Assembly (NCBI GenBank): GCA_046302855.1
Contig: JBKCHH010000047.1
Coordinates: 1 to 7,395, forward strand
Length of the DNA: 7,395 bases
Direction: 5' to 3'
From: JBKCHH01 sp046302855
Lineage (GTDB): Bacteria > Pseudomonadota > Alphaproteobacteria > Rickettsiales > UBA8987
The position numbers were made by a program, and so were the translations under genes. The notes under the pieces were generated by a model. It had not been told where the DNA came from. It ran no database searches and saw only the letters and a list, made by a program, of their open reading frames with translations. Below, one piece after another: positions 1-5,631 of this stretch; position 1 is the stretch's first letter, and each line of letters starts with the position of its first letter.

Positions 1-316
1 GATTAATATTGTTAATTCTTAATTTTATTTCTTCTCCTTTTTCTTTAGCCATATAAAGAGTGTTATAAAATTTCGTAATACTATCGTTAATTTCTTTTTT
101 TATCACTTTATCGTTCTTATGTTTTTTTATATGCCCTTCTATACAAACAGATAGTTTATCTATTGTTTCAAGCAGTTGATTAATAACTGGCATAGCTACA
201 GCTATTTGCTCTTCTCTATTTATAACCTTTTCTTTTTCTAAAATAGAAACAAGCCTTTCTGCATCACCATGCAAGGCAACAATTTTATGATAAAGTTTTT
301 TTTCAAATTCTAGCAT
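1..316 (-). CDS. Hypothetical helical protein, 5' part only
   Basis: The minus strand is open from an ATG at 316-314 to the left edge, giving 105 codons without a stop; the 3' end lies outside the window. The protein begins MLEFEKKLYHKIVALHGDAE and is rich in Lys, Glu, Ile and Leu, with hydrophobic residues spaced as in long amphipathic helices or a coiled coil. No signal peptide, membrane segment or catalytic motif is visible. An in-frame stop lies 15 bases upstream of the ATG, so only the ATG or a TTG two codons upstream can be the start; no clear Shine-Dalgarno precedes either. Base composition and codon use match the neighbouring genes, which supports real coding. I do not recognise the family. 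Helical export chaperones such as FlgN have a similar general look, but nothing specific supports that. Confidence 0.6.
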   Translation of the reverse strand, partial: MLEFEKKLYHKIVALHGDAERLVSILEKEKVINREEQIAVAMPVINQLLETIDKLSVCIEGHIKKHKNDKVIKKEINDSITKFYNTLYMAKEKGEEIKLRINNIN

Positions 317-320
317 ATAC

Positions 321-343
321 AATAAAAAACTATAGAGGCATTC
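321..343 (-). promoter_or_regulatory. Possible -10 region for the hypothetical gene
   Basis: On the minus strand, TATAGT (5 of 6 matches to TATAAT) lies about 16 bases upstream of the ATG at 316. The best -35 candidate is poor (CTTTTG, spacing 16). Transcription would start only some 10 bases before the ATG, leaving a very short leader. This is a weak, position-based guess. Confidence 0.2.
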
Positions 344-385
344 TACAAAACAAAAGTTAATAAAGTATTAATAAAAAACAAATAA

Positions 386-462
386 CCCCAAATTTCTCCC
401 CCATCCCCCAAATTCCTATCATAATAGTAGTAATTAGCAATTGCAAATTGGGTGGGGGGTGG
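386..462. repeat. C-tract / G-tract quasi-palindrome
   Basis: Two C runs on the plus strand (398-402 and 405-409, followed by AAATT) face G runs (450-452 and 454-459, preceded by AAATT) across about 30 AT-rich bases. The arms pair imperfectly: AATT with AATT, then blocks of C with G with one or two mismatches or bulges. A further CCCC at 386-389 precedes it. In such AT-rich DNA these homopolymer G/C blocks stand out. Their role is unknown; a degenerate mobile repeat or an RNA hairpin are both possible. Confidence 0.4.
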
Positions 463-471
463 TATAAGGCT

Positions 472-514
472 CCCCAAAATAATAACTTTTAAGAAACTTT
501 GGGGGCATTTTTTT
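472..514 (+). terminator. Terminator-like hairpin with T run
   Basis: CCCCAAA (472-478) is complementary to TTTGGGG (498-504), with a 19-base loop. Two or three bases after the stem comes an uninterrupted run of seven T (508-514). That shape suits an intrinsic terminator on the plus strand. However, no plus-strand gene is visible before it in the window, so it may instead be part of the repeat cluster or protect cysT from upstream read-through. The long loop lowers confidence. Confidence 0.3.
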
Positions 515-515
515 A

Positions 516-725
516 ATACCAATTCCTATATTTGAAATTACTAAATTAATGGAATATCGTCATTGCGAGGAGCAAAGCGACAAAGCAATCCATAAACAAG
601 ATAGAGCTTTGGTTCTAGGTCTTTTATTTCAAGAAAGACCTTTGTTGTGGATTGCCGCGTCGGGCAAAGCCCTCCTCGCAATGACGGATTTCCTTGTTTG
701 TTCTTTTATAAATGAGAATTGGTAT
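516..725. mobile_element. MITE-like element with 10-bp terminal inverted repeats
   Basis: ATACCAATTC (516-525) is the exact reverse complement of GAATTGGTAT (716-725). The two ends enclose a second, nested palindromic element (558-686). No transposase is encoded within these 210 bases, so if mobile it would be non-autonomous. I see no clear target-site duplication beyond AT-rich flanks. Its boundaries rest only on the inverted repeats and may be off by a few bases. Confidence 0.4.
558..686. repeat. Dispersed palindromic repeat (GTCATTGCGAGGAG type)
   Basis: The ends are a perfect 15-bp inverted repeat: CGTCATTGCGAGGAG at 558-572 and its reverse complement at 672-686. A second arm pair follows inside: GCAATCCA at 585-592 with TGGATTGC at 648-655. 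At the centre is a third stem, AGGTCTTT (617-624) with AAAGACCT (634-641). The whole element can fold into one long interrupted hairpin. From memory, elements with these ends and inner GCAATCCA/TGGATTGC arms are dispersed in rickettsial and many other bacterial genomes; when translated they give spurious peptides like RHCEEQSDKAI. It should be annotated as a repeat, not as a gene. Confidence 0.75.
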
Positions 726-874
726 AAGAAAATTACTATTAGGAAGAACTGTGTTAAGAAAATTGGATTTGTAAATATTATTTTTCTGCACTACTCTTCT
801 GGATTGCCTAAAATCAGCTCTCAGCTGAGTATCCATAACTGCCCTAACTCTTAAATAAACAAAATACTCTATCA

Positions 875-1717
875 ATGCCTAGCTTTACAAGAAATCTTAA
901 GAACCCCTCTATAATTCCTGGGTTTCATTTAACCTTTTTCTTTACCCTGTTTTATTTAAGCCTTATTGTTATTATCCCCATTCTTGCCCTTATCTATAGG
1001 GGCTTTGAGGTTCCTTTAGAAGAGTTCTGGAAAAATATCTCTAGTAGCAGAATATTGTATTCCTTTTGGATTACCTTTTTATGCTCATTCATAGCTGTGG
1101 TGATAGATGTGTTCTTTGGGCTAATAATAGCTTGGGTGTTGGTTAGATACTCCTTTCCTTTTAAAAAACTATTAGATGCTATAATAGACCTGCCCTTTGC
1201 TCTACCCACCGCTGTGGCAGGCATTGCCCTTTCTGCCATCTACGCTCCAGATGGCGCAATAGGAAGGTTTTTTGCTGAATATGGCATAAAGATTTCCTAC
1301 ACTCCCCTTGGTATTATAGTTGCCCTAGTATTTATTGGGCTACCCTTTATTGTGCGTTCCCTGCAACCAGTTTTGAGTGATTTAGATAAGGAGTTTGAGG
1401 AGGCCTCTATAAGCCTAGGGGCAAGCAGGTGGCAAACTTTCGTGAGGGTAATTTTCCCCTATCTGTTCCCCGCCCTACTCACTGGCTTTACCATGGCCTT
1501 TGCTAGGTGCCTTGGTGAATATGGTTCGATAATTTTTATTGCTGGCAATGTGCCATTTGTGTCTGAAATTGTGCCATTAATAATTATCACCAAGCTAGAA
1601 CAGTTCGATTATAATGGTGCTACCGTTGTTGCCCTAATGATGCTGACTGTTTCATTCTGCCTGCTGTTTTTAATTAACTCTATGCAGAAAAAACTATACA
1701 AAAAATTTAAGGATTAG
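875..1717 (+). CDS. cysT: Sulfate/thiosulfate ABC transporter permease CysT
   Basis: This is an inner-membrane subunit that, with CysW, forms the channel of a sulfate/thiosulfate importer. The 280 residues match the usual length of CysT (CysU). About six hydrophobic segments are visible, near residues 17-40, 64-90, 105-124, 145-163, 197-216 and 247-268. The cytoplasmic EAA loop that docks on the ATPase is intact at about 175-195 (E176, A177, S178, G182, ending P195). The stretch GEYGSIIFIAGN from 214 is typical of the sulfate subfamily. ATG 875 has no good Shine-Dalgarno, but it places the first membrane helix correctly and no other ATG is suitable. It is the first gene of a tight plus-strand cluster, 10 bp before cysW. 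A molybdate or related oxyanion cannot be excluded, although two distinct permeases favour sulfate. Confidence 0.93.
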   Translation: MPSFTRNLKNPSIIPGFHLTFFFTLFYLSLIVIIPILALIYRGFEVPLEEFWKNISSSRILYSFWITFLCSFIAVVIDVFFGLIIAWVLVRYSFPFKKLLDAIIDLPFALPTAVAGIALSAIYAPDGAIGRFFAEYGIKISYTPLGIIVALVFIGLPFIVRSLQPVLSDLDKEFEEASISLGASRWQTFVRVIFPYLFPALLTGFTMAFARCLGEYGSIIFIAGNVPFVSEIVPLIIITKLEQFDYNGATVVALMMLTVSFCLLFLINSMQKKLYKKFKD

Positions 1718-1727
1718 AGGGGTAAAT

Positions 1728-2549
1728 ATGCAAAAAATTCATAATGACCCTATATGGGTGAAGATTCTACTAACCGCTACGGCAATAGCTTTTTTATTCG
1801 CCATAATCTTAATTCCGGTATCAGTAGTATTTGTAGAGGCGTTTTCTAAAGGATGGAATGTGTATTTTAGTAATATTTTAAGCGAAGATACTCTATTTGC
1901 CGTGGAACTCACGCTAATTATAGCCCTTGTTGCCGTTCCGCTAAATCTATTTTTTGGCATTATGGCAAGCTGGGCAATTACTAAATATGAATTTAGGGGA
2001 AAGCAGATTCTAATAACCCTAATAGACCTGCCCTTTTCCATCTCCCCTGTAGTAGTAGGTTTAATGTATATTTTGCTTCTAGGTAGCCACTCTGTAATTG
2101 GCGGATTTTTAGAAAATAACGGCATTAAAATTATTTTCCACCTAACGGGGTTAATAATAGTTAGCATTTTTGTAACCTTTCCCTTTGTAGCGCGCGAGCT
2201 TATTCCGCTGATGCAAGAGCAAGGCAAGGATGAAGAGGAAGCCAGCATTTTGCTAGGTGCCGGTGGGCTAAAAACCTTCTTCAAAATTACCTTGCCTAAC
2301 ATTAAATGGGCTTTACTTTATGGGGTTTTATTATGTAATGCTAGGGCAATGGGAGAATTTGGAGCAGTTTCAGTAGTATCTGGGCATATTAAGGGGCAAA
2401 CCAACTCTTTACCACTGCATGTAGAAATGCTTTATAATGAGTATAATTTCTCTGCCTCATTTGCAGCTGCCTCTATATTAACTCTGCTGGCATTAATAAC
2501 GCTACTGTTAAAAAATCTGGTAGAGAAAAAAACCGCTAAAAAAAATTAG
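1728..2549 (+). CDS. cysW: Sulfate/thiosulfate ABC transporter permease CysW
   Basis: This is the second inner-membrane channel subunit, partner of CysT. It has 273 residues, slightly shorter than typical CysW, with hydrophobic segments near 12-36, 60-82, 102-120, 138-155, 192-206 and 243-262. The EAA loop lies at about 170-190 (E171, A172, S173, G177, P190). A CysW-type stretch, GEFGAVSVVSGHIKGQTNS, starts at 209. The start is supported by a purine-rich GAGGGG at 1717-1722, five bases before the ATG and overlapping the last base of the cysT stop; this is the clearest ribosome-binding site in the window. It lies 10 bp after cysT and 3 bp before cysA, so the three are almost certainly co-transcribed and probably translationally coupled. 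Confidence 0.93.
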   Translation: MQKIHNDPIWVKILLTATAIAFLFAIILIPVSVVFVEAFSKGWNVYFSNILSEDTLFAVELTLIIALVAVPLNLFFGIMASWAITKYEFRGKQILITLIDLPFSISPVVVGLMYILLLGSHSVIGGFLENNGIKIIFHLTGLIIVSIFVTFPFVARELIPLMQEQGKDEEEASILLGAGGLKTFFKITLPNIKWALLYGVLLCNARAMGEFGAVSVVSGHIKGQTNSLPLHVEMLYNEYNFSASFAAASILTLLALITLLLKNLVEKKTAKKN

Positions 2550-2552
2550 ATT

Positions 2553-3572
2553 ATGGGAATTTCAATAGAAAATATAAACAAGAACTTTGGCTCTACTGGC
2601 GTTTTGCACAATATTAATCTAGAGGTAAAATCTGGCAAGCTAACGGCTTTGCTTGGGCCTTCAGGCAGTGGAAAAACTACTCTGCTTCGCGTTATTGCGG
2701 GGCTAGAAATTCCAGATAGTGGCAAAATTTTGCTAAATGGTAATAATACCGCCAAGCAAAGGGCGAAAGAAAGGCAGGTTGGCTTTGTTTTTCAGCACTA
2801 CGCCCTGTTTAAACATATGAGCGTTTTTGAAAATGTTGCCTATGGACTAAGGGTTCGCAATAAAAAATTTAGGCCAAGTGAAAAAGAAATTGTGGATAAG
2901 GTAAATAAGCTCCTAAAGCTGGTTCATATGCATAATTTTGCCAACCGCTACCCAAGCCAGTTATCTGGCGGGCAAAGGCAAAGGGTAGCACTTGCCAGAG
3001 CCTTGGCTATTGAACCAAAACTGCTTCTTTTAGATGAGCCCTTTGGCGCCTTAGATGCTAAGGTGAGAAAAGAGCTAAGGCTATGGATGCGTAAGCTCCA
3101 CAACGAAATCCACATAACCAGCATTTTTGTAACTCATGATCAAGAAGAGGCAATGGAAGTAGCCGATGAAATAGTTATAATGAGCAATGGCAAAATAGAG
3201 CAGGTTGGCACGCCGGATGAGGTTTATCACAACCCAGCTAATCTTTTTGTGTATGATTTTTTAGGCTCCTACACCTGTTTTAGTGGCGAGGTAGAAAAAA
3301 ATGGCGAAATTACTCTAAATAATTCTGCCAAGGCTAAAAAACTATATTCAAGACCACATGAAATATATATTACCAAGAATAAGGATGAAAAATCTTACAT
3401 AAAGGCAAGGGTTATCCATATAAACTATGCTGGCTCTTTAGTTAGGGTAGAAATGCTAGATGAACAAGATAATATCATTCAAGCAGAAGTGCCAAGAACT
3501 GCTATTGAAAATGAGGGGATAAAAACTGGTGATAAATTACTGGTTCGCCCAAAGTTTGTAAGGATTTTTTAA
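2553..3572 (+). CDS. cysA: Sulfate/thiosulfate ABC transporter ATP-binding protein CysA
   Basis: This is the cytoplasmic ATPase that powers sulfate/thiosulfate import through CysT/CysW. All nucleotide-binding motifs are intact: Walker A GPSGSGKTT at 35-43 (K41), Q-loop Q81, signature LSGGQRQR at 137-144, Walker B LLLLDEP at 157-163 (D161, E162), D-loop GALD at 165-168, and switch H195 in VTHDQEEA. Residues from about 240 to the end form a small beta-rich tail typical of the TOBE regulatory domain, including the RPHEI segment at 267-271. At 339 residues it is somewhat shorter than well-studied CysA proteins, mainly in this tail. The ATG at 2553 is 3 bp after the cysW stop with no Shine-Dalgarno, which suggests translational coupling. 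The substrate call comes mainly from the paired cysT/cysW genes. Confidence 0.93.
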   Translation: MGISIENINKNFGSTGVLHNINLEVKSGKLTALLGPSGSGKTTLLRVIAGLEIPDSGKILLNGNNTAKQRAKERQVGFVFQHYALFKHMSVFENVAYGLRVRNKKFRPSEKEIVDKVNKLLKLVHMHNFANRYPSQLSGGQRQRVALARALAIEPKLLLLDEPFGALDAKVRKELRLWMRKLHNEIHITSIFVTHDQEEAMEVADEIVIMSNGKIEQVGTPDEVYHNPANLFVYDFLGSYTCFSGEVEKNGEITLNNSAKAKKLYSRPHEIYITKNKDEKSYIKARVIHINYAGSLVRVEMLDEQDNIIQAEVPRTAIENEGIKTGDKLLVRPKFVRIF

Positions 3573-3580
3573 GTAATTTT

Positions 3581-4585
3581 ATGCAGTATAAAATAGGGGC
3601 TATAGGTAGGCTAGCTAAAGAAAAGGGTTTTGATGTTTTACTGCAAGCCATGGCAATTTTGATTAAAGAGAATTTAGAAGTATCGCTAGTTATTGGTGGG
3701 GAGGGGGCAGAAGAGAAAAATCTTAAAAACCTTGCCCAAAGTTTAAACCTTTCTCAAAAAGTTGAATTCTTAGGCTGGGTGAATGATTTGCCCAGTTTTT
3801 TTGAAAAAATAGATATTTTTATCGTGCCATCTAAAACCGAACCTTTTGGACTAGTGTTTTTAGAGGCAATGCAATACAAAAAGCCAATTATTTCCTCCAA
3901 CACCGATGGCGCTAATGATATTTTAGAAGATGGCAAAACGGCACTAATATTTAACAATGGCGATGCCAAAGATTTAGCTAATAAAATAAAACACCTGCTT
4001 TCTAATAAAAAACTTCAACAAAGTTTTATAAAAAACGCTAGCTTAAAACTGCGTGATTACAGTTTTAAAAAGGTACAATCTGAATTGCAAAAATATCTAT
4101 CCATAAACTTTTCTAATTTAGATAAGGCTAGACCAGTTCTTAACATTACCTATAATAGTAGGCAGGGCGGGCTAGAAAAGGCTTTTTTAAACTATAATAG
4201 GCTGTTTGAAAGTTTAGAATTTCAAGTAATCAATCTAGTTCCTAAAAATGCTAAATTTATTAAGGTGTTAAAGCAAAAGCCAAAAAGCATTATTTATAGT
4301 AGATTTATTAATATCTCCTTTTGTTATTTTTTTTATAAATTTTATTTAAGAGGAAAATTCAAAAAAATAGCCCCAAGCCTTATTATTGCCCACAATGCAA
4401 GGTTTGCGAATCTATTGTTATCTGCTACCAATATTCCAATTATTTTCATTAATCACGGTGGCAGTGTAAAAAAAATGCTTAATGGAAAATACTTTTTTAC
4501 AGTAAACAAAAGAACAGCTAAGGAACTAGAGGGTTTTGGCAAAGAACCAAGCAAAATAGCCTATATACCAAATTTTTTGGAATAG
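3581..4585 (+). CDS. GT4-type glycosyltransferase with its two GT-B domains in reversed order
   Basis: It probably transfers a sugar from a nucleotide donor to a cell-envelope glycan; the substrates are unknown. Residues 1-172 are a complete donor-binding domain that normally sits C-terminally: GRLAKEKG at 9-16 (R10, K15 expected to contact donor phosphates), GGEG at 39-42, and the E-x7-E motif at E87/E95 in TEPFGLVFLEA. After a linker of about 12 residues, 185-334 look like the normal N-terminal domain: strand PVLNITYNS, glycine loop QGGLEKA (195-201), H271 in IIAHNARF, INHGG at 290-294, and a last segment IAYIPNFLE that usually precedes the interdomain linker. Upstream, the reading frame meets a stop (3533-3535) within cysA with no other ATG, so no hidden N-terminal domain exists. 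The length (334) equals an ordinary GT4 enzyme. It begins 8 bp after cysA, with a weak ribosome site. Circular permutation or a fusion of two half genes both fit. Confidence 0.85.
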   Translation: MQYKIGAIGRLAKEKGFDVLLQAMAILIKENLEVSLVIGGEGAEEKNLKNLAQSLNLSQKVEFLGWVNDLPSFFEKIDIFIVPSKTEPFGLVFLEAMQYKKPIISSNTDGANDILEDGKTALIFNNGDAKDLANKIKHLLSNKKLQQSFIKNASLKLRDYSFKKVQSELQKYLSINFSNLDKARPVLNITYNSRQGGLEKAFLNYNRLFESLEFQVINLVPKNAKFIKVLKQKPKSIIYSRFINISFCYFFYKFYLRGKFKKIAPSLIIAHNARFANLLLSATNIPIIFINHGGSVKKMLNGKYFFTVNKRTAKELEGFGKEPSKIAYIPNFLE

Positions 4586-4587
4586 CT

Positions 4588-5442
4588 CTACTTATCAATT
4601 ATACACTGTAATTTAGCTAGGCTAAACTGGGCGAAGTTAAGGCGATAATCGTTTAGAGCATTTTCTAAATCCAAATCTTTTTTAGTTTTAAGCAGATTAA
4701 TTTGATCTAAATTAAACAACAGCAAAGGATTGCTTGGGTAGAATTCCTTTAACTGCAATGTTATTTTTTCAGCATCTGTGATTCTTTTTTGATTAATTAG
4801 AAAGTTAGCATAATCTAGCCTTGCATCTGGCGAATCTGGAAACTTGGTGATAAGCTCGCGATAGAGTTTTTCAGCATCTTCACTCAAGCCCTTTATTACA
4901 TAGTTAGAAATAAGTAGTGATTCTTTATATTCATCTGACCCCCTAGCATAGGCACTTTTATAAGAGCATATATCATACTTTTCTTTTAAGTTTTGGCTTA
5001 AACTTTCTTTCGCCTTAGGTAGGCTGTTATTGTTTAATGAATCTAGCTTTTTTAAACCCTCTTCGGTATCTTTTATTTCAGAATTTAAATCTTTTAGCGA
5101 AGTATTTAGCACATTAAAGGAATAGTCTGCCACCCTTTTATCTATCTCAGCTGGGTTGGATAGCTTCTTTATTTCCTCTAGTTCTGCTTGTAATAATTTG
5201 CCATCTTTATTTTCAGGATTAATTTTTAACAGATGGTTATTTTGCTCCTCTGCCTTATCAAACTGTTTTAGGCTATAGAGTTCAAAGGCGTAGCGAAACC
5301 GGTTATCTTCATTATTTGGCTCTAGTTTAATTACCTTTTCATAAAAATCTTTTTTCTTATCATTAATTTCCGCCGAAAGGGCAAGGTGAGAGTAAAAAGA
5401 AAGCAATAATACACTTACTATTATTTTAAAAATGGATTTCAT
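4588..5442 (-). CDS. Exported TPR-repeat protein
   Basis: I do not recognise a named family. From the ATG at 5442 the protein is 284 residues and begins with a classic signal peptide: MKS, a hydrophobic core FKIIVSVLLLSFYSHLA, and a likely cleavage after ALSA. The frame extends upstream to an ATG at 5493 (301 residues), but that would add 17 basic residues ahead of the signal peptide, so I prefer 5442; neither start has a good Shine-Dalgarno. The mature part has TPR-like helix pairs near both ends (about 46-96 and 204-262 in 301-residue numbering; for example the repeat around AEKLYRELITKFPDSPDARL), separated by a Lys/Glu-rich, probably coiled-coil middle (about 128-175). It probably acts as a periplasmic or envelope scaffold. 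Its stop lies 2 bp from the stop of the convergent glycosyltransferase. Confidence 0.8.
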   Translation of the reverse strand: MKSIFKIIVSVLLLSFYSHLALSAEINDKKKDFYEKVIKLEPNNEDNRFRYAFELYSLKQFDKAEEQNNHLLKINPENKDGKLLQAELEEIKKLSNPAEIDKRVADYSFNVLNTSLKDLNSEIKDTEEGLKKLDSLNNNSLPKAKESLSQNLKEKYDICSYKSAYARGSDEYKESLLISNYVIKGLSEDAEKLYRELITKFPDSPDARLDYANFLINQKRITDAEKITLQLKEFYPSNPLLLFNLDQINLLKTKKDLDLENALNDYRLNFAQFSLAKLQCIIDK

Positions 5443-5500
5443 TCTATGAATATTTCTTAAACGAGTTTTAACTTTTTTTGATACTCCCTTCATTTATTAT

Positions 5501-5529
5501 TTTATGTAATTTTAAATTACAAGTTGCAA
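5501..5529 (-). promoter_or_regulatory. Candidate promoter of the TPR gene
   Basis: On the minus strand, TTGCAA (5529-5524) and CATAAA (5506-5501) are separated by 17 bases, each matching 4 of 6 sigma-70 consensus positions. Transcription would begin near 5494. That gives a leader of about 50 bases to the preferred start at 5442 and would leave almost none for the start at 5493. The match is modest in such AT-rich DNA. Confidence 0.3.
5505..5521. promoter_or_regulatory. 17-bp palindrome, possible operator
   Basis: TGTAATTT (5505-5512) and AAATTACA (5514-5521) are exact reverse complements around a single central T. The site sits in the divergent region between the TPR gene and ribonuclease J and overlaps the spacer and -10 of the candidate TPR promoter, where a dimeric repressor could act. 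No regulator gene is nearby to name. AT-rich palindromes can also arise by chance. Confidence 0.35.
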
Positions 5530-5569
5530 TTAAATGATTAAGGAAAGGTTAATTAGCCAACATTTATAT

Positions 5570-5598
5570 TTTATTTAAATTATTAGCCCCTATATATA
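5570..5598 (+). promoter_or_regulatory. Possible promoter of ribonuclease J
   Basis: TATATA (5593-5598, within TATATATAAG) is a reasonable -10 about 35 bases before the ribonuclease J ATG. The -35 at 17 bases upstream is poor (TTTATT, 5570-5575). A purine-rich AGAAGG at 5607-5612 is too far from the ATG, at 19 bases, to be a standard Shine-Dalgarno. Confidence 0.25.
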
Positions 5599-5631
5599 AG
5601 CCAAACAGAAGGTTAAATAACAAAAATTTAA

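Larger units (their letters stand above)
317..874. other. Repeat-rich non-coding region between divergent genes
   Basis: These 558 bases separate the minus-strand hypothetical gene from the plus-strand cys cluster and should hold promoters for both. I see no convincing gene. The open frames here are short and mostly translate the palindromic repeat. Contents in order: AT-rich leader (317-385), a C-tract/G-tract quasi-palindrome (386-462), a hairpin followed by a T run (472-514), a nested inverted-repeat element (516-725), then about 150 bases upstream of cysT without a clear sigma-70 match. That last stretch contains a 10-bp perfect palindrome, CTCAGCTGAG, at 820-829. Confidence 0.7.

Noticed and set aside
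799..807. TGGATTGCC, matching 9 bases of the inner arm of the palindromic repeat
   Set aside because: Too short to claim a second degenerate repeat copy; no matching partner arm nearby.
820..829. Perfect 10-bp palindrome CTCAGCTGAG upstream of cysT
   Set aside because: Short, not placed relative to an identifiable promoter, and not a recognised operator of a sulfur regulator; mentioned only in the region description.
549..854. Plus-strand open frame of 101 codons
   Set aside because: Its first third is the translation of the palindromic repeat (RHCEEQSDKAI) and the rest is low-complexity intergenic sequence. No ribosome site and no recognisable domain.
624..875. Minus-strand open frame of 83 codons
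   Set aside because: Also reads through the palindromic repeat at its end; no domain, and it occupies the region upstream of cysT.
994..1239. Minus-strand open frame opposite cysT, with similar short frames at 2546-2755, 3754-3969, 6126-6323 and 6549-6749
   Set aside because: Each lies wholly, or for 2546-2755 almost wholly, within a clearly identified gene on the other strand and shows no motif of its own.
1739..2302. Long minus-strand open frame (187 codons) opposite cysW
   Set aside because: A shadow of a well-conserved permease gene; the composition reflects the antisense of membrane-protein codons.
5442..5493. Upstream start for the TPR protein
   Set aside because: It would place 17 basic residues before an otherwise canonical signal peptide and leave almost no leader after the candidate promoter.
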